Source: Pseudomonas sp. B21-015
GTDB lineage: Bacteria > Pseudomonadota > Gammaproteobacteria > Pseudomonadales > Pseudomonadaceae
Reading direction: 5' to 3'
DNA length: 64,000 nucleotides
NCBI RefSeq assembly: GCF_024749285.1
Contig: NZ_CP087196.1
Span: forward strand, 186,001 to 250,000
The notes below the pieces were generated by a model, which saw only the letters and a list, made by a program, of their open reading frames with translations, searched no databases and was not told the DNA's origin. Positions 54,211 to 63,246 of this stretch are shown piece by piece (the first letter of the stretch is position 1; every line of letters starts with the position of its first letter). The translations under genes were made by a program, and so were the position numbers.

Positions 54211-55704
54211 ATGACCACCCTGACTCGTGCCGATTGGGAGCAACGGGCTCGCGATCTGAAGATCGAAGGCCGCGCCTACATCAATGGCGAATACACCGAT
54301 GCAGTCTCCGGCGAGATGTTCGAGTGCATCAGCCCCGTCGATGGCCGTCTGCTGGGCAAGATTGCCAGCTGTGACGCCGCCGACGCCCAGCGTGCCGTGG
54401 AAAACGCCCGCGCCACTTTCAATTCCGGCGTCTGGTCGCGTCTGGCACCGACCAAGCGCAAAGCCACCATGATTCGTTTTGCCGGCCTGCTGAAACAGCA
54501 CGCCGAAGAATTGGCCCTGCTCGAAACCCTGGACATGGGCAAACCGATCAGCGATTCCCTGTACATCGACGTTCCCGGCGCGGCGCAAGCCCTGAGCTGG
54601 AGCGGTGAAGCCATCGACAAGATCTACGACGAAGTCGCCGCCACCCCGCACGATCAGTTGGGTCTGGTGACTCGCGAGCCGGTCGGCGTGGTCGGCGCGA
54701 TCGTGCCGTGGAACTTCCCGTTGATGATGGCCTGCTGGAAACTCGGCCCGGCGCTGTCCACCGGTAACTCGGTGATCCTCAAACCTTCCGAAAAATCGCC
54801 GCTGACGGCCATTCGCATCGCTGCATTGGCGGTTGAGGCTGGTATTCCGAAAGGTGTGCTGAACGTGTTGCCGGGATATGGTCACACCGTTGGCAAGGCC
54901 CTGGCCCTGCACAACGACGTCGACACCCTGGTGTTCACCGGCTCGACCAAGATCGCCAAGCAACTGCTGATCTACTCCGGCGAATCGAACATGAAGCGTG
55001 TCTGGCTCGAAGCCGGTGGCAAGAGCCCAAACATCGTGTTTGCCGATGCGCCAGACCTGCAAGCCGCCGCCGAATCGGCTGCCAGTGCCATCGCCTTCAA
55101 CCAGGGCGAGGTCTGCACCGCCGGTTCGCGCCTGCTGGTCGAGCGTTCGATCAAAGACAAATTCCTGCCGCTGGTGATCGAAGCCCTCAAGGCCTGGAAG
55201 CCGGGCAATCCGCTGGACCCTGCGACCAACGTCGGTGCGCTGGTGGATACCCAGCAGATGAACACCGTGCTGTCCTACATCGAATCCGGTCACACCGATG
55301 GCGCCAAACTGGTGGCTGGCGGCAAGCGCATTCTTCAGGAAACCGGTGGCACCTACGTCGAGCCGACGATTTTCGACGGTGTCAGCAACGCGATGAAAAT
55401 TGCCCAGGAGGAGATCTTTGGTCCCGTGTTGTCGGTGATTACCTTCGATACCGCCGAAGAAGCCATTGCGATTGCCAACGACACCCCTTACGGCCTCGCG
55501 GCTGCGGTATGGACCACGGACATCTCGAAGGCCCACCTCACCGCCAAGGCCTTGCGCGCCGGTAGCGTGTGGGTCAACCAGTACGATGGTGGCGACATGA
55601 CCGCGCCGTTCGGTGGTTTCAAACAGTCTGGCAACGGTCGTGACAAGTCGCTGCACGCGTTCGACAAGTACACCGAGCTGAAGGCGACCTGGATCAAGTT
55701 GTAA
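54211..55704 (+). CDS. kauB: Amino-aldehyde dehydrogenase (KauB/PauC type)
   Basis: The 497-residue NAD-dependent enzyme has catalytic Cys302 (FNQGEVCTAGSR) and Glu267 (LEAGGKSPN), PWNFPLMMACWKLGPAL, and the terminal KQSGNGRDKSLHAFDKYTEL loop. It fits the group that oxidises 4-guanidinobutyraldehyde, 4-aminobutyraldehyde or gamma-glutamyl-aminobutyraldehyde in arginine and polyamine breakdown. Gene order to dadA supports this. AGAGGAGG precedes the ATG. Confidence 0.9.
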   Translation: MTTLTRADWEQRARDLKIEGRAYINGEYTDAVSGEMFECISPVDGRLLGKIASCDAADAQRAVENARATFNSGVWSRLAPTKRKATMIRFAGLLKQHAEELALLETLDMGKPISDSLYIDVPGAAQALSWSGEAIDKIYDEVAATPHDQLGLVTREPVGVVGAIVPWNFPLMMACWKLGPALSTGNSVILKPSEKSPLTAIRIAALAVEAGIPKGVLNVLPGYGHTVGKALALHNDVDTLVFTGSTKIAKQLLIYSGESNMKRVWLEAGGKSPNIVFADAPDLQAAAESAASAIAFNQGEVCTAGSRLLVERSIKDKFLPLVIEALKAWKPGNPLDPATNVGALVDTQQMNTVLSYIESGHTDGAKLVAGGKRILQETGGTYVEPTIFDGVSNAMKIAQEEIFGPVLSVITFDTAEEAIAIANDTPYGLAAAVWTTDISKAHLTAKALRAGSVWVNQYDGGDMTAPFGGFKQSGNGRDKSLHAFDKYTELKATWIKL

Positions 55705-55710
55705 TAGGTC

Positions 55711-55738
55711 GCGGGCCCCGGTTCATATCGGGGCCCGC
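55711..55738 (+). terminator. Hairpin after kauB
   Basis: GCGGGCCCCG and CGGGGCCCGC pair perfectly over 10 bp with an 8-base loop; no U-tract follows. Confidence 0.55.
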
Positions 55739-55754
55739 TGCAACATAGATCCCT

Positions 55755-55844
55755 TGTGGGAGCGAGCCTGCTCGCGATAGCGGTATGACAGTCGACGTCT
55801 ATGTTGAATGTTGCTCCGTCATCGCGAGCAGGCTCGCTCCCACA
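55755..55844. repeat. REP inverted pair
   Basis: TGTGGGAGCGAGCCTGCTCG at 55755 and its inverse ending at 55844, just before the MFS gene. Confidence 0.9.
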
Positions 55845-55886
55845 GTGTTTTGCGCTGCACATAAAATATCCACAGGAGCGTGGAAC

Positions 55887-57032
55887 ATGCGTTGGGCGAC
55901 GTATTTCGCCGTTTTGGCGTCTGTCTTGAGTGTCGGCCTGGCCCTGGGTGTCAGCATGCCGTTGGTATCGCTGCGCCTGGAAGGCTGGGGTTATGGCTCG
56001 TTTGCCATTGGTGTGATGGCGGCGATGCCGGCTATTGGCGTATTGCTGGGGGCGAAAATCTCCAGCCACCTCGCGGCCCGTCTCGGCACGGCCAATCTGA
56101 TGCGCCTGTGCCTGTGGGCCGGGGCGGTATCCATCGGCTTGCTGGCGCTGTGGCCGAGCTACCCGATCTGGCTGGTGCTGCGGTTGATGATCGGGGTGAT
56201 CCTGACCCTTGTCTTCATCCTCGGCGAAAGCTGGATCAATCAGCTGGTAGTGGAACAATGGCGCGGGCGACTGGTGGCGCTGTATGGCAGTAGCTATGCG
56301 CTGAGCCAGCTGGCCGGGCCGTTATTGTTGGGTGCGTTGGGCACCGAGCACGATTATGGCTTCTGGGTCGGCGTCGGTTTGCTGATGACTTCACCGCTCC
56401 TGCTGCTGGGCCGCAGCGGCGCACCCACCAGCGAAGCCTGCGGCGTGACCTTGAGCGACCTGCTGAATTTCTGCCGTGGCCTGCCGGCAATTGCCTGGGC
56501 GGTGTCGCTGTTCGCCGCGTTCGAAGCGATGATCCTGACCTTGTTGCCGGTCTATTGCCTGCGTCAGGGGTTCACCACGGAAATCGCCCTGGCGATGGTC
56601 AGCACCGTGGTGGTGGGTGATGCCTTGCTGCAATTGCCGATTGGCGCACTGGCTGATCGCTTGTCGAGGCGTGCATTGTTCACCGGCTGCGCGATGCTCT
56701 TGCTGCTGTCGAGTCTGGCGATTCCGTTGTTGATCGATACGCTGTTGATCTGGCCACTCTGGGTGTTGTTCGGTGCCAGTGCCGGCGGTTTGTTCACCTT
56801 GTCGCTGATTCTGATCGGCGAGCGTTACCGCGACGATGCCTTGGTGCGGGCCAATGCCCATATCGCACAGCTATGGGGGGTTGGTTGCCTGATCGGGCCG
56901 TTGGCGGCTGGTGCCGGGAGCCAGTGGATCAGCGGGCATGCCTTGCCGTTGCTGATGGCGGCGGGTGCGTTGGGGTTGGTGATTCTGGTGTCGCGGCAAG
57001 GGGCGTTTGGCACGGTTGCCGAACCGGCCTGA
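55887..57032 (+). CDS. MFS transporter (YcaD-like)
   Basis: The 381-residue protein has 12 predicted membrane helices and the MFS loop ADRLSRRALFTGCAML. ATG 55887 follows CAGGAG; the frame open to 55785 runs through the REP and is rejected. It resembles the YcaD sugar/drug MFS group. Its substrate is unknown. Confidence 0.87.
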   Translation: MRWATYFAVLASVLSVGLALGVSMPLVSLRLEGWGYGSFAIGVMAAMPAIGVLLGAKISSHLAARLGTANLMRLCLWAGAVSIGLLALWPSYPIWLVLRLMIGVILTLVFILGESWINQLVVEQWRGRLVALYGSSYALSQLAGPLLLGALGTEHDYGFWVGVGLLMTSPLLLLGRSGAPTSEACGVTLSDLLNFCRGLPAIAWAVSLFAAFEAMILTLLPVYCLRQGFTTEIALAMVSTVVVGDALLQLPIGALADRLSRRALFTGCAMLLLLSSLAIPLLIDTLLIWPLWVLFGASAGGLFTLSLILIGERYRDDALVRANAHIAQLWGVGCLIGPLAAGAGSQWISGHALPLLMAAGALGLVILVSRQGAFGTVAEPA

Positions 57033-57040
57033 GCGCTGCG

Positions 57041-57060
57041 CAAGCCCCCTCGCCACAGGG
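57041..57060. repeat. Degenerate REP remnant
   Basis: CAAGCCCCCTCGCCACAGGG matches the end of the GTGGCGAGGGAG class with a deletion. Confidence 0.55.
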
Positions 57061-57061
57061 T

Positions 57062-58627
57062 CTAGAGCATCTTCTCCAGGCCGACCGTACTGCTGAGCCA
57101 CGAATTGAAGTGTCGCCACCAACTCCCCGGCTCCTCGGTCAATGTGTGCTGTTTGCCGTCATCTTCGGTGACCCAGACCATCTGACCTTTTTCCAGCCGT
57201 GCCTGATAGCTGAGGGCAGGCGCCATACCCTCCAGTGCCAGTTCGCGCACACGCCCGGCGAGTTCCGGGCTGTCCACCAGCACCCCGACTTCGGTGTTCC
57301 ACAGCACCGAGCGCGGGTCGAAATTGAATGAGCCGATGAAGGCTTTCTGCCGGTCGAAGATGATCGCCTTGCTGTGCAGGCTGGAACCGGAACCGCGATA
57401 AGACTTGCTGTGAAAGAGATGCGGCGCACTGCCGCCTTCACCGGGCTGGCCGCGCAATTCGAATAACTGCACGCCATGCTCCAGCATCGTCTTGCGATAC
57501 GGCGCGTACCCGCCATGCACCGCCGGTACGTCGGTGGCTTCCAGTGAGTTGGTCAGCATGCTTACCGACACCCCGGCATCGGCGCGCCCGGTCAGGTACA
57601 CCAGCCCCGGTGGGCCAGGTACGAAGTAGGCCGAGATCATGATCAGCTCTTTGCTGACTCCATTGAGTTCGGGCGCCAACTGGGTGCTCAGCAGCAAGTG
57701 CGGATCAGGCTCGCCGTTGGACAGCACCTTGCTCGGTGCGTCCCACAGCGCCTTGTTCCAGGCCCAGATCAGCTCCCGACGCCAGACGTCCAGGCGCGGG
57801 TGAGTGGCGTAGGTCATCAACTGTTGATAGAGCGCGTGATTCTGTTTGCGCGTTTCCTCCAGGGACTCGTCCAGTCGGGTCCGGGTATTTTTCAGGTCCC
57901 TGGTTGTCGGCTTGCTCGAGAGAAACTGTTCGATCGGCTTGCTCAGGGCGCTGTTCCAGTACTGATCGAAGCTGTGCCCCAGCTGTTCTGCAACCGGGCC
58001 GACGCTGAGCATGTCGATGTCGGTGAAATTCAGCTTGGGCTCGGCATCGAAATACTCGTCCCCCAGGTTACGCCCGCCAACGATCGCCGCGCTGTTGTCC
58101 GCCAACCACAGTTTGTTGTGCATGCGTCGGTGTTGCAGCGACACGTTGAACAATCGGCCCATGGCTCGCGTGACGCCGGTGCTGCGACCCAGGTGCAGCG
58201 GGTTGAACACGCGGATCTGAATCTGTGGATGCGCGGCAAGGGTTGCGATGATCCGGTCCAGGCCATCGCTGGCGGTGTCGTCGAGCAAAATCCGCACCCG
58301 CACGCCACGGTCGACGGCTTTGAGCAACTCGCTTACCAGTATCCGTGTGCTGATGCCGTCATGGACGATGTAGTACTGCAAATCGAGGCTGCTTTGGGCG
58401 TTGCGAATCAGCTCGGCGCGAGCGGTGAAGGCCTCGGTGCTGTCGGAGAGCAAGCGAAAGCCCGATTGGCCCTGGTGGGGAGCGGCCTGGGCCTGGATCG
58501 AACGGCCGAACGCAGAAGTAGCCGCCGGCAGGGCCTGACTTGGTTCGCGAGGGATGTGGGGCGTCGCGCAGCCACCCAGGAACGAGGCGAGGAACAGAAG
58601 AGCAAGCAGGGGCTGTCTGATTCTCAC
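57062..58627 (-). CDS. Phospholipase D-like lipoprotein (ClsC/YmdC type)
   Basis: The 521-residue protein has a lipoprotein signal (LLFLASFLGGCATP, Cys20) and two HKD motifs: HNKLWLADNSAAIVGGRN and HSKAIIFDRQKAFIGSFNFD. It resembles ClsC/YmdC, which makes cardiolipin, and the PA5310-like locus in P. aeruginosa. Lipid anchoring puts it at the periplasmic face. Confidence 0.87.
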   Translation of the reverse strand: MRIRQPLLALLFLASFLGGCATPHIPREPSQALPAATSAFGRSIQAQAAPHQGQSGFRLLSDSTEAFTARAELIRNAQSSLDLQYYIVHDGISTRILVSELLKAVDRGVRVRILLDDTASDGLDRIIATLAAHPQIQIRVFNPLHLGRSTGVTRAMGRLFNVSLQHRRMHNKLWLADNSAAIVGGRNLGDEYFDAEPKLNFTDIDMLSVGPVAEQLGHSFDQYWNSALSKPIEQFLSSKPTTRDLKNTRTRLDESLEETRKQNHALYQQLMTYATHPRLDVWRRELIWAWNKALWDAPSKVLSNGEPDPHLLLSTQLAPELNGVSKELIMISAYFVPGPPGLVYLTGRADAGVSVSMLTNSLEATDVPAVHGGYAPYRKTMLEHGVQLFELRGQPGEGGSAPHLFHSKSYRGSGSSLHSKAIIFDRQKAFIGSFNFDPRSVLWNTEVGVLVDSPELAGRVRELALEGMAPALSYQARLEKGQMVWVTEDDGKQHTLTEEPGSWWRHFNSWLSSTVGLEKML

Positions 58628-58685
58628 GGGTAATGTTCCGGTGGCGGCCGTTGTTAGTATATGGACGCTGGTTCCCGAAGAAAGG

Positions 58686-60107
58686 TCAGTCGGTCTCCGC
58701 CAGCAGCTTGATCGCCGCGGCGCCGACCTTGCGCACGGCTTCTTCGATTTGCGGTGTGGGCTTGGCAGCGTAGTTCATACGCAGGCAATTGCGGTATTTG
58801 CCCGAGGCGGAAAAGATACTGCCGACGGCAATTTGTACGCCTTGATCATGCAGCGCACGATTGAGTTTCAGGGTGTCGAAACCCTCTGGCAGTTCGACCC
58901 ACAGCATGAAGCTGCCTTGCGGACGACTGGCGCGGGTGCCTGTGGGGAAATAGCGGGTGACCCAATCGATCATCAAGTCGCGATTGCGCTGGTATTGCGT
59001 ACGCATCCGCCGCAAATGCGGTTCGAAAAGCCCTGCCTTGAGAAACTCGGCAATCGCAATTTGCGGTTGCGGCGCAGTGGAGCCGGTGCTGATGTATTTC
59101 ATGTGCAGCACTCGTTCCAGATAACGGCCCGGTGCGACCCAGCCAATGCGCAGGCCTGGTGCCAGGGTCTTGGAAAATGAACTGCACAGCAGGACGCGGC
59201 CGTCTTCGTCGAAGGATTTGATCGTGCGCGGGCGTGGGTAGGTGTAGGCCAGTTCGCCATACACATCGTCCTCGATAATCGCCACGTCGAAGCGCTGTGC
59301 CAGCGTCAACAACGCACGTTTGCGCGACTCCGGCATGATGTAGCCCAACGGGTTATTGCAGTTGGGGGTCAACTGTATGACCTTGATCGGCCATTGCTCC
59401 AACGCCAGTTCCAAAGCATCGAGGCTGATGCCGGTGAGCGGGTCGGTGGGGATTTCCAGGGCTTTCATGCCCAGGCCCTTGAGCGTCTGCATGGCGCCGT
59501 GAAAGCTCGGTGAGTCCACGGCCACGATATCCCCCGGCTCGCAGATAGCGCGGATGCTGGTGGACAGCGCTTCGTGGCAACCGGTGGTGATCACCAGATC
59601 GTTGGCGCTCAACTGGCAACCGGAATCGAGCAGCAGGCGAGCGATCTGTTCGCGCAGTTCGAGGGTGCCGCAGATGTTGTCGTAATACAGGCCGGGCATG
59701 TCCTGCCGACGGCTGATTCGCGCCAGGTTGCGTAGCAGAGGCTTCATGGTCGGCGTGGTGATGTCCGGCATGCCACGGCCCAGTTGCACGACATCCTTGC
59801 GTGGCACCGCGCGGATCAGTTCCAGCACCTGATCCCATTGCGAAATATCCACCGGGCGTTGGGCGGGGCGACCAACCACTGGCAGCTCCGGTAGCTCGCG
59901 GCCCACGGGCACGAAGTAGCCGGATTTGGGTTTGGGCATCGCCAGGCCCACGTCTTCCAGCACGCGATAGGCCTGCTGCACCGTGCTCAGGCTGACCCCG
60001 TGTTCGACACTCAGCGCCCGCACCGACGGTAGCCGGTCGCCGGGGCGATAAAAGCCCTGTTCGATACGTGTGCCGAGCAACTCGGCAAGGTTGACGTATA
60101 GGGTCAT
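58686..60107 (-). CDS. MocR-family GntR/aminotransferase regulator
   Basis: The 473-residue protein joins an N-terminal GntR winged helix (YRPGDRLPSVRALSVEHGVS, STVQQAYRVLEDVGLAM) to a type-I aminotransferase domain with the PLP lysine in SSFSKTLAPGLRIGW. MocR proteins sense amino compounds through PLP. It is divergent from the DUF1127 gene, which it may control. Confidence 0.92.
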   Translation of the reverse strand: MTLYVNLAELLGTRIEQGFYRPGDRLPSVRALSVEHGVSLSTVQQAYRVLEDVGLAMPKPKSGYFVPVGRELPELPVVGRPAQRPVDISQWDQVLELIRAVPRKDVVQLGRGMPDITTPTMKPLLRNLARISRRQDMPGLYYDNICGTLELREQIARLLLDSGCQLSANDLVITTGCHEALSTSIRAICEPGDIVAVDSPSFHGAMQTLKGLGMKALEIPTDPLTGISLDALELALEQWPIKVIQLTPNCNNPLGYIMPESRKRALLTLAQRFDVAIIEDDVYGELAYTYPRPRTIKSFDEDGRVLLCSSFSKTLAPGLRIGWVAPGRYLERVLHMKYISTGSTAPQPQIAIAEFLKAGLFEPHLRRMRTQYQRNRDLMIDWVTRYFPTGTRASRPQGSFMLWVELPEGFDTLKLNRALHDQGVQIAVGSIFSASGKYRNCLRMNYAAKPTPQIEEAVRKVGAAAIKLLAETD

Positions 60108-60287
60108 AGCTCAGTCTCGGTATGGGGGACTCGGTTAACCAGTACAGATTTGGCAAAAATAAGTGATTCAGAGGCCGAAACGGAAAAACTGTATGGAATT
60201 AATACAGGCTCTTTGAATCTGTAATGCTTTTATCCGTCCGCGCATCATGAAAGCTCTGGCTACCCAAGTAAACAGGAGCGACGAAAA

Positions 60288-60533
60288 ATGAACGGCTTGA
60301 GCGATGTGCGGCTGACGTTACACAGTCAGGAACTGGCGGCAGGGCAAAAGAACGGCGCACGCGAGGCGGTCATGCGCAACGCACCGTCCTTCCTGGGTCG
60401 CTGGGGTCTGTTCTGGCATCGTCTGCACACGCGCAAGGCATTGCTGGAGCTGACACCGGCGCAACTCAAGGATGTCGGATTGAGTCTGGAGCAGGCGCGG
60501 GAGGAGGGGCTTAAACCCTTTTGGCGGATCTGA
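60288..60533 (+). CDS. DUF1127 small basic protein
   Basis: The 81-residue protein ends with the DUF1127 motif (RKALLELTPAQLKDVGLSLE, then QAREEGLKPFWRI). It is divergent from the MocR regulator with a 180-bp gap, an arrangement also seen in other Pseudomonas. AGGAGCGAC precedes the ATG. DUF1127 proteins affect RNA metabolism and phosphate or amino-acid use in other bacteria. Confidence 0.88.
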   Translation: MNGLSDVRLTLHSQELAAGQKNGAREAVMRNAPSFLGRWGLFWHRLHTRKALLELTPAQLKDVGLSLEQAREEGLKPFWRI

Positions 60534-60557
60534 GCATTGCTGCGCTCATTAAATCGA

Positions 60558-60637
60558 TTCGCGAGCAAGCCCGCTCCCACACTAAACCGGGTTGTTGGAT
60601 AGAACGCGGTCAAATGTGGGGCTTGCTCGCGAAGGCG
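60558..60637. repeat. REP inverted pair, partly degenerate
   Basis: TTCGCGAGCAAGCCCGCTCCC near 60559 and a shortened inverse (TGTGGGGCTTGCTCGCGAAG) from 60615. Confidence 0.85.
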
Positions 60638-60660
60638 TCGGCACTGGCACCGAAAATCCG

Positions 60661-61974
60661 TCAGGCCCACTCTTTAAGACGATGCCAAAGCATCCCCAAC
60701 GCCAGCAACGGCGAACGCAAATGCTGGCCGCCCGGGAAGGTGATGTGCGGCACTTTGGCAAACAGGTCGAACCCACCGCTCTGTTGGCCGCTGATGGCTT
60801 CAGTCAACAACTTGCCCGCCAGGTGTGTGGCGTTTACACCATGACCGGAATAGGCCTGGGCGTAATACACATTCGGCTGCTCCTTGAGCCGACCGATCTG
60901 TGGCAGGCGATTGGCGCCGATGCCGATCATCCCGCCCCATTGATAGTCGATCTTCACCCCGGCCAGTTGCGGGAACACCTCCAGCATCTTCGGCCGCATG
61001 TACGCGGCGATGTCCTTCGGGTCGCGTCCTGAATAATGGCAGGCGCCGCCGAACAGCAAACGTCGGTCCGCCGAGAGTCGGTAGTAATCCAGCGCCACTC
61101 GTTGATCGCAGACCGCCATGTTCTGCGGTAGCAGTGCGTGGGCCTGTCTTTCGCTCAAGGGTTCGGTGGCAATGATGTAACTGCCGGCCGGCAGCACCTT
61201 GCCGCCGAGTTGCGGGTTGAGATCGTTGAGGTAGGCGTTACAGCCCAGCACCAGCGTCTTGGCGCGAACCGTGCCCTGGGCGGTATGGACCTTGACCTCG
61301 GGGCCGTAATCGATACGGGTCACCGCCGACTGTTCGAACAGCTTCGCGCCCAATTGCCGGGCGGCGGCGGCTTCGCCCAGTGCCAGGTTCAGTGGGTGCA
61401 GATGCCCGGAGCCCATGTCGATCAAGCCGCCGACGTAGCGGTCGGAACCCACCACGCTGTGCATTTCGTTGGCTTGCAGCAGACGGGTTTCGTAACGGTA
61501 ACCGAGGCTGCGCAGCTCGATGGCGTCTTCGGCGAAGCCTTCCAGGTCACGAGCTTTGTTGGCGAGGTCGCAGTAGCCCCAGGTCAGGTCGCAAGGGATC
61601 TGAAAACGCTCGATCCGCTGTCGGACGATTTCCACCGCCTCCAGCCCCATCAATTTCATCTGGCGCACACCCTCGACGCCAATCACGTTGGCGAACTGAT
61701 CGAGGCCATGGCCGACGCCGCGAATCAATTGCCCGCCATTGCGTCCGCTGGCGCCCCAACCGATCTTGTGCGCTTCCAGCAGCACCACGTTGAAGCCACG
61801 TTCGGCCAGTTCGAGCGCGGTGTTCAGCCCCGAAAACCCACCGCCCACTACACACACGTCCGCGACCCACTCACCTGTGAGCACCGCAAGATCGGGTTGC
61901 GGCAGGCTGCTGGCGGCGTAATAAGAGGCCGCGTGCCGGTGGCTCGGGGCAGGTTGCTGAGCGGAGGCGTTCAT
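60661..61974 (-). CDS. FAD-dependent polyamine oxidase (PuuB/PauB type)
   Basis: The 437-residue enzyme has a DAO-type FAD motif (VCVVGGGFSGLNTALELAER), LLEAHKIGWGASGRNGGQLI and the C-terminal AYSGHGVNATHLAGKLL. It matches gamma-glutamylputrescine oxidases; the P. aeruginosa homologue in this place is PauB4. A start 3 codons upstream is possible. It would feed KauB/PauC-type aldehyde dehydrogenase. Confidence 0.88.
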   Translation of the reverse strand: MNASAQQPAPSHRHAASYYAASSLPQPDLAVLTGEWVADVCVVGGGFSGLNTALELAERGFNVVLLEAHKIGWGASGRNGGQLIRGVGHGLDQFANVIGVEGVRQMKLMGLEAVEIVRQRIERFQIPCDLTWGYCDLANKARDLEGFAEDAIELRSLGYRYETRLLQANEMHSVVGSDRYVGGLIDMGSGHLHPLNLALGEAAAARQLGAKLFEQSAVTRIDYGPEVKVHTAQGTVRAKTLVLGCNAYLNDLNPQLGGKVLPAGSYIIATEPLSERQAHALLPQNMAVCDQRVALDYYRLSADRRLLFGGACHYSGRDPKDIAAYMRPKMLEVFPQLAGVKIDYQWGGMIGIGANRLPQIGRLKEQPNVYYAQAYSGHGVNATHLAGKLLTEAISGQQSGGFDLFAKVPHITFPGGQHLRSPLLALGMLWHRLKEWA

Positions 61975-62121
61975 GTGCGTCATCCAGAGGCGTGTGTTTG
62001 AAAAAGTTGACGGAGCATAAGCCGCCCCTTCGGACGCGGGCAACATTGGTCGGTTGGCGCTGTCTGGATCGGAGCTTTTACGTCAGAATCCCGGTCTATT
62101 CCGCATTCGGTCACGGCTTCG

Positions 62122-62475
62122 ATGAGTTGCAACAGTCAGAAAATTCGTACGCTGCGCCAGCAGATCCCCACGTTCGAGTGCGTGCCCGGGTGTCATGACT
62201 GCTGTGGCCCGGTGACCACCTCGCCCGAAGAAATGTCCCGCCTGCCGCGCAAAACCCGGGCCGAGCAGGATGCCGCGATGGACGAGCTCAATTGCGTCCA
62301 CCTGGGACCCAACGGCTGCACGGTGTATGACGAGCGACCGCTGATCTGTCGGCTGTTCGGTACCACCAAGACCCTGCCGTGCCCCAACGGGCGGCGGCCG
62401 GTGGAACTGATACATCCGCGGGTCGAGCAGCAGATTCATGAGTACATGGCTTCTACCCGACAGGTGTTGGTCTGA
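62122..62475 (+). CDS. YkgJ-family cysteine cluster protein
   Basis: The 117-residue protein has the CxxC-type cluster ECVPGCHDCCGPVTTS and later NCVHLGPNGCTVYDERPLIC, the YkgJ (CxxCxxxCC) pattern likely to bind zinc or an iron-sulfur cluster. Function unknown. Confidence 0.88.
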   Translation: MSCNSQKIRTLRQQIPTFECVPGCHDCCGPVTTSPEEMSRLPRKTRAEQDAAMDELNCVHLGPNGCTVYDERPLICRLFGTTKTLPCPNGRRPVELIHPRVEQQIHEYMASTRQVLV

Positions 62476-62507
62476 CTGTTGCGTGAATTAGAGTCACCGA
62501 GTCGACC

Positions 62508-62578
62508 CCATCGCGGGCAAGCCCCGCTCCCACAAGATCGGCGCAACACCTGTGGGAGCGGGGCTTGCCCGCGATGGG
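62508..62578. repeat. REP inverted pair
   Basis: CCCATCGCGGGCAAGCCCCG and its inverse TGTGGGAGCGGGGCTTGCCC, between converging genes. Confidence 0.9.
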
Positions 62579-62601
62579 GCCCGAACATGCACCACAAAGC
62601 C

Positions 62602-63090
62602 TCAATCCGGAATCGGCAGGCTCAAGCTCTCTTTCACTTCTTCCATCACGATGTAGCTCTTGGATTCCCGTACATGCGGCAGCTTGAGCAGAATGTCGCC
62701 CAGCAGTTTGCGGTACGAGGCCATCTCGGAGATCCGCGCTTTAACCAGATAGTCGAAGTCCCCTGACACCAAATGGCATTCCAAAACGTGGGGCAGTTTC
62801 AGCACCGCGCGTCGGAACTCTTCGAAAGTATCGCCGGATTTATAGTCGAGACTTATCTCGACGAACACCAGCAGGCTACCCTTCAAGTGCTGCGGATTCA
62901 GGCGAGCGTTGTAGCTCATGATGATCCCTTCGCGCTCCAGTCGCCGTACCCGTTCAGTGCAGGGTGTGGTGGAGAGGCCGACCTTTTCCCCCAGTTCGGT
63001 GAAGGAGATGCGCCCGTCCGCTTGCAGGATCCGCAGGATGTTGCGGTCGATCTTGTCCAGCTCACGTTTGGTCTGAGTGTTGGTACGCAT
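62602..63090 (-). CDS. lrp: Leucine-responsive regulator Lrp/DadR
   Basis: The 162-residue protein has an N-terminal winged helix (LDKIDRNILRILQADGRISF, VGLSTTPCTERVRRLEREGI) and an AsnC/Lrp ligand domain (GDFDYLVKARISEMASYRKL). It is divergent from dadA, whose expression Lrp/DadR is known to activate in Pseudomonas. A cluster of AT-rich sequence at 63130-63190 may be its binding region. Confidence 0.92.
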   Translation of the reverse strand: MRTNTQTKRELDKIDRNILRILQADGRISFTELGEKVGLSTTPCTERVRRLEREGIIMSYNARLNPQHLKGSLLVFVEISLDYKSGDTFEEFRRAVLKLPHVLECHLVSGDFDYLVKARISEMASYRKLLGDILLKLPHVRESKSYIVMEEVKESLSLPIPD

Positions 63091-63246
63091 AGGGGATGCG
63101 CCTCCGTGAAAAGGGTTTTTGCCGAGAATTGTCGCCAAATATAAGCACTTATATAGTGAAAAGCACTGGCTAATCTTTTTTAAACTGCCCACATCTTCGG
63201 TCTGCACAATACACGTCAGCGGTAAGCCGCGATGAGGGATATGAAA
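63091..63246 (+). promoter_or_regulatory. lrp-dadA divergent control region
   Basis: An AT-rich tract (about 63130-63190) lies between the two divergent genes; GAGGG at 63234-63238 is the dadA ribosome site. Confidence 0.5.

Noticed and set aside
54070..55656. A 528-residue open frame opposite kauB
   Set aside because: KauB carries catalytic Cys and Glu in the right places; the antisense frame lacks any motif.
55785..55886. Longer start for the MFS transporter
   Set aside because: The extra 34 residues run through a REP and lack a membrane segment, while ATG 55887 has a good ribosome site.
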